A stretch of DNA of 64,000 bases from Saccharothrix sp. S26 (GCF_021390395.1 NZ_JAJUWT010000004.1:124001-188000), one strand, 5' to 3'. Shown: positions 1 to 8,178, numbered from the stretch's first letter. Notes: generated by a model not told the origin, from the sequence alone. Numbers and translations are program-made.

Positions 1-703
1 TGCACGTGTAGCGGTACGGCGCGGTGGTCAGCGAGCGCGCCACGTACGCGGCCGGGTCGTCGGGCAGCTCACGGGGCGTGAAGCGGCGGCCCGTGGCCCG
101 CGGCGAGCCCATCCGGTCCACCCGGAACGTGCGCCAGTCGTCCCGCGCCGGGTCGTAGGCCAGCAGGTACCAGCGCCGGTAGGCGGTCACCAGGCTGCGC
201 GGCTCCACCCGCCGCTCCTGCCCGCGGTGGGTGAACGCGACCACCTCGTGGTCCCGGCACGCCGCCGCGAGCACGCCCAGCGCCGCCGGGTCGGACACCG
301 GGCCGTCCACCGACATCACCGCGATCGCGTCGCGCACCGCCGCGATACGCTGCCGCAACCGGGACGGCAGCACCTGCTCCAGCTTCGCCAACGCCCTGGT
401 GGACGACTCCTCGATGCCGTGCACGCCCGCCGCCGTGCGCAGGCCGACGGCCACCGCCACCGCCTCGTCGTCGTCCAGCAGCAACGGCGGCAGGTTGCGG
501 CCCGAGGCGAGCCGGTAGCCGCCCGCCGTGCCGGTCGTGCCGTCCACGGGGTAGCCCAGCTCGCGCAGCCGCTCGATGTCGCGGCGCACCGTCCGGTCCG
601 TGACGCCGAGGCGTTCGGCCAGCTCCGGTCCCGTCCAGTCGCGCCTGCCCTGCATCAGCGACAGCAGGCGCAGCATCCTCCCCGGCATCGTCATCACGGA
701 CAT
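1..703 (-). CDS. HTH/WYL-domain transcriptional regulator (3' part outside window)
   Basis: The frame runs off the left edge, so about 234 N-terminal residues are visible. A DeoR/YafY-type winged helix-turn-helix occupies about residues 8-60 (LAERLGVTDRTVRRDIERL). A WYL effector domain follows, with its hallmark RWYLLAYD near residues 177-184. Proteins of this family are cytoplasmic DNA-binding regulators that often control a neighbouring or divergent gene. It is divergent from the alpha/beta hydrolase at 737, with only about 30 bases between the starts, so control of that gene and of itself is likely (inference). ATG codons at 703, 694 and 688 are all in frame; 703 is the outermost and the exact start is uncertain. 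The effector is unknown. Confidence 0.85.
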   Translation of the reverse strand, partial: MSVMTMPGRMLRLLSLMQGRRDWTGPELAERLGVTDRTVRRDIERLRELGYPVDGTTGTAGGYRLASGRNLPPLLLDDDEAVAVAVGLRTAAGVHGIEESSTRALAKLEQVLPSRLRQRIAAVRDAIAVMSVDGPVSDPAALGVLAAACRDHEVVAFTHRGQERRVEPRSLVTAYRRWYLLAYDPARDDWRTFRVDRMGSPRATGRRFTPRELPDDPAAYVARSLTTAPYRYTC

Positions 704-736
704 CCTATGTCCTAAAGGGCCTCTAGCGTGGTGTTC

Positions 737-1405
737 ATGACGACATACGTGCTCATCCCCGGTGCCTGCCACGGCGGCTGGTACTACGACCCGATCTCCG
801 AGCGGCTGCGCGCCGAGGGCCACGAGGTGCACGCGGTGACGCTGAGCACCGGGCGGGTCAACCTCGACGACCACGTGGCCGAGGTGCTGGACCTCTTCGA
901 GCGGCACGACCTGCGTGACGTCGTGCTCGTCGGGCACAGCTACGGCGGCATGGTGATCACGTCCGTGGCGGACCGCGTGCCCGACCGGGTGGCGACGCTG
1001 CTGTACGTGGACGCGTTCGTGCCGCGTGACGGCGAGTCGGCGTACGACATCGTGCACGGCGACTGGCGCAAGTGGTACGTCGAGGGCGCGGCGGGCGACG
1101 GGTTCTCCATGGCGCCGCTGCCGATCTTCGACGAGCGCGCCACCCCGCACCCGCTGGCCACGTTGCTGCAACGGGCGTCGATCACCGGGGCCGTCGACCG
1201 GGTCACCGACCGCCGGTACCTGTTCATGGCCGAGTTCCCGGACAGCCCCCTGGCCACCACCTACGAACGGCTGCGCGACGACCCGACGTGGCACGTCGAG
1301 TCCTGGCCGTCCGGGCACAACGTGCTGCGGGACGCGGCCGAGCGGTTCCTGGACGTGCTCAAGTCCGCGAGCCGGGATCAGCGGGTCGTCGACGGTGCTG
1401 CCTAG
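737..1405 (+). CDS. alpha/beta hydrolase
   Basis: A 222-residue cytoplasmic alpha/beta-hydrolase of the small esterase type that begins with a short strand and an oxyanion-loop segment (LIPGACHGGWYY). The nucleophile elbow GHSYGG lies near residue 75. The catalytic His is probably in SGHNVLR close to the C-terminus. There is no signal peptide. GTG codons at 728 and 731 are also in frame; I chose ATG 737 because homologues begin TTYVLIPG. It is divergently paired with the WYL regulator, which suggests regulated expression. The substrate cannot be told from sequence. Confidence 0.85.
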   Translation: MTTYVLIPGACHGGWYYDPISERLRAEGHEVHAVTLSTGRVNLDDHVAEVLDLFERHDLRDVVLVGHSYGGMVITSVADRVPDRVATLLYVDAFVPRDGESAYDIVHGDWRKWYVEGAAGDGFSMAPLPIFDERATPHPLATLLQRASITGAVDRVTDRRYLFMAEFPDSPLATTYERLRDDPTWHVESWPSGHNVLRDAAERFLDVLKSASRDQRVVDGAA

Positions 1406-1414
1406 CGTGGCCGG

Positions 1415-1957
1415 ATGAAGGTCCACGACGTGCTCGTGCGGGAGCGGCGGCGGATGGCGGACCTGCTCGACGGGCTGGACGAGGGCCGGTTGGCCACACC
1501 CGGCCCGTCCGCGGGGTGGACCGCGAGGTCGGCCCGCACCTGACCACGTACCTGCGGTTCGGCCAGGCGCAGCCGTCAGCCCACGTTCCGGCGTGGCAGC
1601 GGGTGTTGGGCGCGACTGGCAATTCGCTAGCTGGATCAATCCCGCGGTCGGGTTGCGACCCGTGCTGACCGACGTCCTGTTGCGCGACTACGACATCCGC
1701 GTGCCGCTGGGCATCGCGCGGGACGTGCCGGAGGACCGTTTGTGGGTGGCGTTCCAGCACCTGGCGGCCAAGCCGTCGTCGGGTTACCGCGTGGGCTCGC
1801 GGCTGGCGGGACTGCGCCTCGAAGTCGTGGACACGGGCTGGACCTCGGGCACGGGTGCGCGGTGACACCGAGTCGTTGGTGCCGGCGATGAGCGGCCGTG
1901 CCGCGGGCCTGGGCGTCCTGTCCGGCGACGGCGTGCCGCTGCTGCCCGCCCACCTGC
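1415..1957 (+). pseudogene. broken mycothiol-dependent maleylpyruvate isomerase/DinB-family gene
   Basis: Pieces of one family appear in order but in three different frames. An N-terminal part from ATG 1415 (RERRRMADLLDGLDEG, ending PSAGWTAR) stops at a TGA after 42 codons. A second part (VGPHLTTYLRFGQAQ) lies in another frame at about 1525-1575. A third part (PVLTDVLLRDYDIRVPLG through DTGWTSGTG) follows in the frame that ends at 1865. The tail (ESLVPAMSGRAAGLGVLSGD) is in yet another frame. The middle, which should hold the metal-binding His residues, is largely missing. The family is mycothiol-dependent and typical of actinomycetes. With two or more frameshifts and an internal deletion it cannot encode the full enzyme. 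Confidence 0.8.
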
Positions 1958-1971
1958 CCACACCACCGCGT

Positions 1972-2152
1972 GAGTCCTACCTCCAGAACGCGAGTGTCCT
2001 ACGTTCGCGTCGCGCGTGTCCTACGTTCAGAACACCCGAATTCAACGCTCAGGTCAAAGCGGGGTGTTCTGAGCGTTCAACTCGGGGGTCCTGAACGTAG
2101 GACTCTCGCGTTCTGAACGTAGGACTCTCGCGTTCTGAACGTAGGACTCGCG
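1972..2152. repeat. long imperfect inverted repeat with tandem 22-bp units
   Basis: The right side holds two full copies and one partial copy of a 22-bp unit, CTGAACGTAGGACTCTCGCG plus TT (2091-2112, 2113-2134, 2135-2150). The left side (1972-2055) holds complementary versions, including GTCCTACGTTC at 1996-2006 and GTCCTACGTTCAG at 2018-2030. The arms meet around 2041-2080, where TTCAACGCTCAG pairs with CTGAGCGTTCAA (11 of 12). The whole block could fold into a long cruciform or RNA hairpin. It lies between the wrecked gene and the terminators of the cellulase gene. It looks like a dispersed intergenic repeat, but only this one locus is visible here. Confidence 0.8.
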
Positions 2153-2160
2153 GGAAAGAG

Positions 2161-2225
2161 CGGTGGCGGGCTTCGTGGGAAGCCCGCCACCGGTCAGGTG
2201 GGCGGCCCGAGGTGCCGGGCCGCCC
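2161..2225 (-). terminator. tandem hairpin terminators of the cellulase gene
   Basis: Two perfect GC-rich hairpins lie just past the cellulase stop. The first pairs 2200-2209 with 2216-2225 (10 bp, 6-base loop). The second pairs 2162-2173 with 2180-2191 (12 bp, 6-base loop), and flanking bases extend it to 13. No U-tract is present, which is usual for GC-rich actinomycetes. They would insulate the gene from the repeat block. Confidence 0.75.
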
Positions 2226-2236
2226 GGATCAAGGGG

Positions 2237-5128
2237 TCACCCCGAGGTGCAGGGGTTGCCGTTCACCCGGAAGTCGGTCGGCTTGGCCGTCGAACCCGAC
2301 CCGGAGGAGTTGAAGCCGATGCCGACCGAGGCGTTCGGGGCCACGGTGCGGTTCCACGACAGGTTCGTCGCGGACGCCGCCTGACCCGACTGGGCCCAGG
2401 TCGCCGACCAGCCCTGCGTGATCTTCTGGTTGCCCGGCAGGGTGAACTCCAGCTTCCAGCCGTTCCACGCCTGGGCGCTGGTGTTCGTCACGGTGATGTT
2501 CACCGACATGCCGGTGGACCAGGTGGACGCCTGCCACGTCACCTTGCAGTACCCCGCCACCACGTCCGGCTTGGTCCGCACGCTCACCTGCGGCGACATG
2601 GCCGAACGCAGGTTCGCGCCGTTCTTCGCCACGACGGTGAACTGGTACGCGGTGTCCGGCCGCAGCCCGGTCAGCGTCGCCGACGGGCTGGTGACCGTGG
2701 CGACCACGCGCAGCGCGTCACCCTCGACGGAGATGACCTCGTACTCCTTGACGCCGCTCTCCGCGTCGGTGGACGCGGTCCACGTCAGCTTCGCGCCCGT
2801 CGAGGTGACGTCGGACGCCACCGGCGTGCCCGGGGTGGACGGCGCGGTGGTGTCGACCGGCGGCGCGGTCGTGATCTTCTCGGCCGCCCAGTTGGCCACC
2901 CACGCGAGCGCGGAGTTCCAGTTGACCGTGACCTCGTTGACCGAGTACGCCTCGATGTGGTCGACGAAGCACTTCTGCGCCTTGCAGCCGGTGAGCAGGC
3001 GCGCCGCGATCGGGTCCTGCAGCGCGCTGTTCGGGCCACCCGAGAGGGCGCCGGGCGGCGCGGTCGGCAGGGTCGGGTCGAGCTGGTTGGCCCAGTGCCG
3101 GTGGTGGACGTTCTTCACCGGCTGCTCGCCGTAGCCCGAGACGTACGAGTACGACACCGGGTTGCGACCGAGCAGGTAGTTCAGGCCCTGGAACACGCCC
3201 TGGCGGTACTTGGCCGCGCCGGTGAAGTCGTGCGCCAGCGCCAGCACCGAGATGTTGTTCGCGACCAGGCCGTTGGAACCCCAGTCGTAGCCCTCGGTCG
3301 GGCTGTACGGCGCGGGGTAGGCCTGGGTCGCCATCCTGGCCAGGTGCGCGTCCGCCACCGCGGTGAACGCCGACTTGATCGCCGTGACGTCCGCGGCCGG
3401 CAGGCCGTTGGGCACCAGCGCCAGCGTCATGTCGCCCAGCGGGCCGGTGGAGCCCCAGTCGAAGCCGCGCGTGGTCAGGCTCTTGCCCTTGTAGAGCGTC
3501 GACGACGTGAGGTCGGTGCGGTAGGACGTCTCACCGGTGGTGGTGAACAGCTCCGCCGCGGCCCAGTAGAACTCGTCGGTCAGCGTGGCGTCGCTGTAGG
3601 AGCCGCCGCCGGTGCCGTCGTTCGGGTCGGCGATCTTGTTCGGGTTCGCCTTCGCCGCCGCGTACGCCTTGGTGGCCGCCGCGAGCGCCTTCGCCGAGAA
3701 CGTCGGGTCGATCGTCTTCCAGATGCGGGCCGCCTGGGCCGCCACGGCGGCCGTGTTCAGCGTCGCGGCCGTGCTGGTCGCGGACAGCCTGCGGGCCTGC
3801 GGGTCCTGGTGGGGCAGCAGCGGCAGCCCGGTCCAGTTCTGGTCGTGGATCTTGTGGTGCACCATGCCGTCGGGCGCCTGCATCTTCAGCAGGAACTCGG
3901 CCTCCCAGCGCGCCTCGTCCAGGATGTCCGGGACGTTGTTGGCCTTCTCCGGGATGTTCAGCTTGCCGTCACCCAGCGGCGCGGCGTCGCCGATCAGCTT
4001 CGCGCGCTCGTAGGTGTTGAGCAGCTGCCACACCGAGATGCCGCCGTTGACGACGTACTTGCCGTGGTCGCCCGCGTCGTACCAGCCGCCGCGCACGTCC
4101 AGCGTGTAGCCGCAGTTGATCGTCGCGAGGCAGGGGACGTTGTTGTCACCCTGGTTCGGCGCGACGTTGAGGTGGCCGGCGGGGCGCGCGTACTGCTCGC
4201 CCACGTACTGCGCTTCGATCGGGATGCCGCTGCGGTTGTGGTAGAAGTACGCCAGCGAGTCGTAGCGCAGCTTCTTGAGCTGGTCCGTCGCGATGTCGAA
4301 CGGGTAGCTCGTCTCCGCGCCGACGGTCAGCGTGTAGCCGGTGCCCGCCGTGTCGAACGACGAGAAGTCGATCAGGTGCGTGGAGTCGCCCGACTCCGGG
4401 TCCACCGAGCCCTTGGGCACGGTCTGGCCGGTGGCCACCGTGGTGCCGGCGGAGTTCTTCAGCGCCCACGTCTGCGGCGCCGTCGAGTCGGAGGTCAACG
4501 TCGCCTGCTTGGGCAGGCCCGGCACGTAGGCGACCTGGTTGACGTTGATCTTCTTCACCGGCGCGCCCGTGTCGCCGCCCGGCGGCTTCACACCGCCGAT
4601 GAGGGAGACGTTGTCCACGCAGACCGTCGTGTCGGCCGCCTGCGCACCCAGGTGGAACGTCACCTGGCCGGGGCCCGCGTCCGGGAAGTCCAGCTCGGAG
4701 GTGAACGTGAAGGTGAAGTGCTGCTTCGTCGTGGTCAGCGCGATGTCCTGCTTGGCGATCTGCCGGTACGGGCTGACGCCCTCACCGGCCACCGCCGCCG
4801 CCGGGCGGGCGACCGACGCGTAGGCGTCGAAGGACATCGTGTAGGACTGGCCCGCCTCGAACGGCACGCCGTTCTGGCCGATCAGCGCGTCCCACGGGTT
4901 GACCGTGCCGCCGGTGACCGTGGCGCACAGCTCGCCGTTCGTGACGCGGTTCGACACGCCGGCGCTGGCCCACCACGGGTCGGCCGAGCCGTTGCTGAAC
5001 GAGCCGTTGACCAGCCGTTCGTAGTCGGCTGCGTAGGCCGTTCCGGACGCTAGCGCGCCGCTCACCGCCACTAGTGCGAGGGCTGCGGTGGCCTGGCGGC
5101 GCCACCGGGGAGAAGGAAGCGATCTCAT
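2237..5128 (-). CDS. secreted multidomain GH9 endoglucanase (cellulase)
   Basis: A 963-residue exported enzyme. The signal peptide (about 1-33) ends near AYAAD. Then come a CBM4/9-like carbohydrate-binding module (about 37-185), a CelD-N immunoglobulin-like domain (about 195-285), a GH9 (alpha/alpha)6 catalytic domain (about 290-745), an FnIII linker domain (about 755-850) and a C-terminal cellulose-binding CBM2 (about 857-963, bounded by Cys residues). The GH9 catalytic Asp pair lies in GGWYDAGDHGKYV near residue 350, a conserved His region in HHRHWANQ, and the acid Glu in VNEVTVNW near residue 730. It should cut beta-1,4-glucan outside the cell. ATG 5128 is preceded by a GGAGGAG-like RBS and gives a clean signal peptide; longer in-frame starts reach into the operator. 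Transcription is probably CebR-controlled. Confidence 0.95.
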   Translation of the reverse strand: MRSLPSPRWRRQATAALALVAVSGALASGTAYAADYERLVNGSFSNGSADPWWASAGVSNRVTNGELCATVTGGTVNPWDALIGQNGVPFEAGQSYTMSFDAYASVARPAAAVAGEGVSPYRQIAKQDIALTTTKQHFTFTFTSELDFPDAGPGQVTFHLGAQAADTTVCVDNVSLIGGVKPPGGDTGAPVKKINVNQVAYVPGLPKQATLTSDSTAPQTWALKNSAGTTVATGQTVPKGSVDPESGDSTHLIDFSSFDTAGTGYTLTVGAETSYPFDIATDQLKKLRYDSLAYFYHNRSGIPIEAQYVGEQYARPAGHLNVAPNQGDNNVPCLATINCGYTLDVRGGWYDAGDHGKYVVNGGISVWQLLNTYERAKLIGDAAPLGDGKLNIPEKANNVPDILDEARWEAEFLLKMQAPDGMVHHKIHDQNWTGLPLLPHQDPQARRLSATSTAATLNTAAVAAQAARIWKTIDPTFSAKALAAATKAYAAAKANPNKIADPNDGTGGGSYSDATLTDEFYWAAAELFTTTGETSYRTDLTSSTLYKGKSLTTRGFDWGSTGPLGDMTLALVPNGLPAADVTAIKSAFTAVADAHLARMATQAYPAPYSPTEGYDWGSNGLVANNISVLALAHDFTGAAKYRQGVFQGLNYLLGRNPVSYSYVSGYGEQPVKNVHHRHWANQLDPTLPTAPPGALSGGPNSALQDPIAARLLTGCKAQKCFVDHIEAYSVNEVTVNWNSALAWVANWAAEKITTAPPVDTTAPSTPGTPVASDVTSTGAKLTWTASTDAESGVKEYEVISVEGDALRVVATVTSPSATLTGLRPDTAYQFTVVAKNGANLRSAMSPQVSVRTKPDVVAGYCKVTWQASTWSTGMSVNITVTNTSAQAWNGWKLEFTLPGNQKITQGWSATWAQSGQAASATNLSWNRTVAPNASVGIGFNSSGSGSTAKPTDFRVNGNPCTSG

Positions 5129-5172
5129 GGACTTGGGTCTCCTCCGTCTGCTCTGACGGTTGACGACGCTTC

Positions 5173-5199
5173 TGGGAGCGCTCCCTGGGAGCGCTCCCA
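5173..5199 (-). promoter_or_regulatory. doubled CebR-type operator
   Basis: Two copies of the 14-bp palindrome TGGGAGCGCTCCCA sit head to tail and share one base. Box 1 (5173-5186) differs in its last base; box 2 (5186-5199) matches exactly. This sequence is the established binding site of CebR, the LacI-family repressor of cellulose and cello-oligosaccharide genes in Streptomyces. It lies about 45-70 bases upstream of the cellulase start, so cellobiose-type induction is the natural reading. No cebR gene is in the window. Confidence 0.85.
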
Positions 5200-5240
5200 G
5201 GGACTCTAGAGTGACTCGGCTTACATTCACAAGGGTGGAT

Positions 5241-5271
5241 TTGACCTCCAGTTAAGTGGAGGTCACACGGT
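5241..5271 (+). promoter_or_regulatory. MerR-type operator/promoter
   Basis: A perfect inverted repeat, GACCTCCA / TGGAGGTC, with a 6-base centre spans 5243-5264. It is preceded by a -35-like TTGACC (5241-5246). A 19-base spacer leads to a weak -10 (CACGGT, 5266-5271). The long spacer and central dyad are the classic MerR-family arrangement. A very similar element lies before the ABC exporter at 44598-44628. The right arm also supplies a GGAGG that could act as an RBS for the small frame at 5272. Confidence 0.6.
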
Positions 5272-5370
5272 GTGAGCGGCAACTCGGCGGCTCTGGAGGG
5301 GGAAGCGGTGCGCGTGAGGCGTTCGACGGGGTTCGATGAGCTGAGCGGCTCCTTCGTGGAGGCGCAGTGA
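5272..5370 (+). CDS. possible 32-residue leader peptide
   Basis: A GTG-started frame of 33 codons lies between the MerR-type site and the LLM oxidoreductase. Its TGA overlaps the next ATG (TGATG at 5368-5372). The GGAGG at 5258-5262 is 9 bases upstream, and nearly all codons end in G or C, like real genes here. The peptide (VSGNSAALEGEAVRVRRSTG and onwards) resembles nothing I recognise. It may be a translated leader or only chance open frame in GC-rich DNA. Confidence 0.3.
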   Translation: MSGNSAALEGEAVRVRRSTGFDELSGSFVEAQ

Positions 5371-6236
5371 TGGACGTCGGGATCACCCTGCCGGGGTTCG
5401 GGGCCGATGCGGTGGAGCACGCGCAGCACGCCGAAGGGCTCGGGTTGGAGTCCGTGTGGCACGGCGACCACCTGATCCCGGTCACCCCTTTCCTCGACGC
5501 CACGCTGGTCCTCGCGACGGTGGCCGCTTCGACCAACCGGGTGAAGCTGGGGTTCGGTGTCATGGTGCTGCCGCTGCGCCCGGTGGCGTGGGCGGCCAAG
5601 CAGGTCGCCACCTTGCAGCACCTGTCCGGCGACCGGGTCCTGCTCGGCGTCGGCAGTGGCGGTGACGCGCACGGCGAGGCGGCGTGGCGCGCGGTCGACG
5701 TGCCGTTCGCCGAACGGGGCAGGCGCACCGACGAGGCGTTGGCCGTGCTGCCGCGCCTGGTGCGGGGCGAGGCGGCGTCGGTGCACGGCGCGGAGGTCGT
5801 GCTGTCGCCCGGCGCGACGGTGCCGCCGGTGCTCGTCGGCGGTGGCGGCGGGGCCGCGTTGCGGCGGGCGGCGCGGTTCGGGGACCACTGGTACCCGGCC
5901 TTCGTGCCGCCGCGGGCGCTGTCGTCGGGGGTGGCGCGGCTGAAGGAGCTGGCGCAGGAGCACGGGCGGCCGGTGTGCGGGGTGACGGTCGGGGTCGGCG
6001 TGGCGCTGGGCGACGTGCCCGCGTCCGCGGTGGAGCACCGGGTCCGGTCGATGACCGACTACGGGCTCACCGAGCGGCAGGCGCGCGAAGTGCTCGTCAC
6101 CGGGTCCGTCGAGCAGGCCCGGGACCACTTCGGGCGGTTGGCCGAGGCGGGCGCGGACCGGGTGGTCGCGATGCCGTTCACCGCTGACCGGTTCCGGCAG
6201 GCCGAGCTCGTCGCGCGCGCTACGGTGGCCGGGTGA
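5370..6236 (+). CDS. LLM-class (luciferase-like) flavin/F420-dependent oxidoreductase
   Basis: A 288-residue TIM-barrel protein of the bacterial luciferase-like family, many of whose actinomycete members use F420 or FMN to oxidise or reduce small molecules. It starts VGITLPGFGADAVEHAQHAE, carries the typical early GLESVWHGDHL strand, and has the phosphate-binding type segment VLLGVGSGGD near residue 95. It is cytoplasmic, with no signal peptide. ATG 5370 has a good GGAGG at 5358-5362; a GTG at 5367 is one codon earlier. Its stop overlaps the next start by 4 bases (GTGA), so it is co-translated with the hydrolase-methyltransferase fusion, which suggests a shared substrate. The MerR-type site upstream may control both. 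Confidence 0.88.
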   Translation: MDVGITLPGFGADAVEHAQHAEGLGLESVWHGDHLIPVTPFLDATLVLATVAASTNRVKLGFGVMVLPLRPVAWAAKQVATLQHLSGDRVLLGVGSGGDAHGEAAWRAVDVPFAERGRRTDEALAVLPRLVRGEAASVHGAEVVLSPGATVPPVLVGGGGGAALRRAARFGDHWYPAFVPPRALSSGVARLKELAQEHGRPVCGVTVGVGVALGDVPASAVEHRVRSMTDYGLTERQAREVLVTGSVEQARDHFGRLAEAGADRVVAMPFTADRFRQAELVARATVAG

Positions 6237-7711
6237 CCGAGCGGATCATGCGGGCCAACGGCGTCGACCTGTGCGTGGAAACCTTCGGCACACCGGCGGA
6301 TCCGGCGGTGCTGCTGATCGCCGGCGCGACCGGGTCGATGCTGTCGTGGGACGACGCGTTCTGCGCCCGGCTGGCCGACGGCGGGCGTTACGTCATCCGG
6401 TACGACCACCGCGACACCGGGCGGTCGGTGACCTACCCGCCGGGTGAGCCGGGGTACGGGTTCGCCGACCTGGTGGCGGACGCGGTCGGCGTGCTGGACG
6501 CGCTGGCGGTGGTCCGGGCGGGCGTCGTCGGCATCTCCATGGGCGGCGGCATCGCGCAGCTCCTCGCGCTCGACCACGCCGACCGGGTGGCGTCGCTGAC
6601 GCTCATCGCGACCAGCCCGGCCGGGCCGAACGCGCCGGGCCTGCCGCCCATGTCGCCCGAACTGCTCGCGCACTTCGCCGCCGGCGCGCCGCCCGCGCCC
6701 GACTGGACCGACCGCGACGCCGTGGTCGAGCACCTGGCGGCGGAAGGACGGCCCTACGCCGGTCCGCGGCCGGTGGACGCACGGGCCGCACGCGAGGCGG
6801 CGGGCCGGGTGTTCGACCGGGCGCGGAACATCGCGTCGAGCGCCAACCACTTCCTGGCCGGCGGCGGCGAGCCGTGGCGGAGCCGGTTGGGCGAGATCGC
6901 GGTCCCGACCCTGGTGCTGCACGGCGACGCGGACCCGCTGACCCCGCCCGCGCACGGCGAGGCGATGGCCCGGGAGGTGCCCGGCGCCCGGTTGGTGCTG
7001 CTGGAGGACACCGGGCACGAGCTGCCGCCCGGCGTGTGGGACGTGGTGGTGCCCGAGATCGTCGCGCACACCGCGCTGGCCCGGCCGTCGCGGGACGAGG
7101 TGCTGGCGCGGATCCGGCGGCTCGGGACGGTGGACGCGGGCACGGCGTTCGAGCGGCTCTACGCCGCCGCGGCCCGCGGCGAGGTGGACGTGCCGTGGCA
7201 CCGGGAGCAGCCGCACCGGCTGATCGTCGCGCGGTTCGACGGCGTGGACGGCACGGGCAAGCGCGCGCTCGTCGTCGGCGCGGGGTACGGGCAGGACGCC
7301 GGGTACCTGGCGGGGCTCGGCTTCGACGTGGTCGGCTTCGACATCTCACCGACCGCCGTGGCGGCCGCGCGGGAGCGGTTCCCGGCCGCGCGGTTCGAGG
7401 TCGCCGACCTGCTCGACCCGCCCGCGGCGTGGGCGGGCGCGTTCGACGTGGTCCTCGACGTGCTGATCGCCCAGTCGCTGCCCGCGGACGTGCGGCCGAC
7501 GGCCATCGCGAACACCGGCCGGTTCGTCGCTCCCGGCGGCACGTTGCTGGTGCTGGCCCACGCCCGCGCCGACGACGAGCCGGCGACCGGCCCGCCGTGG
7601 CCGTTGACGCGCGCGGAGGTCGAGTCGTACGCCACCGACGACCTCCGTGCCGTGCGGGTCGACCGCGCGGGTCCGGGGTGGCGGGCGGAGTTCCGGCGCG
7701 CGGTCAGCTGA
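6233..7711 (+). CDS. alpha/beta hydrolase - SAM methyltransferase fusion
   Basis: A 492-residue protein with two enzymes in one chain. Residues about 5-270 form an alpha/beta hydrolase resembling anthracycline methylesterase-type proteins: HRDTGRS, nucleophile elbow GISMGGG near residue 103, acid in HGDADPL, and His in DTGHELPP. Residues about 295-492 form a small class I SAM-dependent methyltransferase of thiopurine-methyltransferase style: motif I ALVVGAGYGQDAGYLA, then GFDISPTAV and FDVVLDVLIAQSL. No signal peptide or membrane segment is seen. It overlaps the LLM gene by 4 bases and ends 8 bases inside the convergent AhpD-like gene. The pairing suggests ester or lactone hydrolysis coupled to methyl transfer (inference). 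Confidence 0.88.
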   Translation: MTERIMRANGVDLCVETFGTPADPAVLLIAGATGSMLSWDDAFCARLADGGRYVIRYDHRDTGRSVTYPPGEPGYGFADLVADAVGVLDALAVVRAGVVGISMGGGIAQLLALDHADRVASLTLIATSPAGPNAPGLPPMSPELLAHFAAGAPPAPDWTDRDAVVEHLAAEGRPYAGPRPVDARAAREAAGRVFDRARNIASSANHFLAGGGEPWRSRLGEIAVPTLVLHGDADPLTPPAHGEAMAREVPGARLVLLEDTGHELPPGVWDVVVPEIVAHTALARPSRDEVLARIRRLGTVDAGTAFERLYAAAARGEVDVPWHREQPHRLIVARFDGVDGTGKRALVVGAGYGQDAGYLAGLGFDVVGFDISPTAVAAARERFPAARFEVADLLDPPAAWAGAFDVVLDVLIAQSLPADVRPTAIANTGRFVAPGGTLLVLAHARADDEPATGPPWPLTRAEVESYATDDLRAVRVDRAGPGWRAEFRRAVS

Positions 7712-8042
7712 TGCCGATGATCGACGGGTAGCCGTCGGGCACGATCCGGTCGGCCATCCGCCGGTACGCCTCGGGGTCGTCGGGCACCCACGTGGCCGGC
7801 CCGTCGACGTAGCGGTTGGCCGCGCAGAACATCGCCGCGATCAGCACGGTGTCGTGCACCTCGAGGTCGGTCGCGCCGTTTCCCTTGGCCTTGGCGATCA
7901 GCTCGCGCTCGCCCCGGGACGAGGTGCTCGGCCCCCGCGACAGCACCTCGGTGAGCTCGGCGAGCGGTCGGCCCGTCTCCGGGCGGTAGTTCATCAGCCC
8001 GGCGATCCCCGGCAGGGCGTTGTCCAACTCGATGTGCGGCAT
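7704..8042 (-). pseudogene. AhpD/carboxymuconolactone decarboxylase-like gene lacking the active-site segment
   Basis: The 112-residue frame matches the ends of the AhpD-like family. The N-terminal part (PHIELDNALPGIAGLMNYRP through SSRGERELIA) joins directly to a C-terminal part (GATDLEVHDTVLIAAMFC, NRYVDGPATW). The roughly 50 residues that normally lie between, including the redox CxxC and the nearby His, are absent. The frame stays open, so the deletion is in frame. AhpD proteins use the CxxC for peroxide reduction; without it the protein cannot work in that way. ATG 8042 matches the family's usual start; a longer frame reaches 8069. I call it decayed, though a non-enzymatic role is possible. 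Confidence 0.65.
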
Positions 8043-8178
8043 GGGATCAGCGTCCCGAGGGCGGGACACCGGATCGAGCGGCGATCGGACGAAAGCACAA
8101 CACAGTTATGTGAAGGGCTCGTCCGGATCGCCGCCCCGGTGTGCCCGACGGGTCAGGCGACCCGCGTCCGGTCGCGCG

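Noticed and set aside
2091-2150. Tandem 22-bp units considered as a CRISPR array
   Set aside because: There are no spacers between the units, no cas genes, and complementary copies lie on the other arm.
2198-5053. 951-codon open frame on the plus strand opposite the cellulase
   Set aside because: It is an Arg-rich shadow of the GH9 gene with no family features; high GC keeps antisense frames open.
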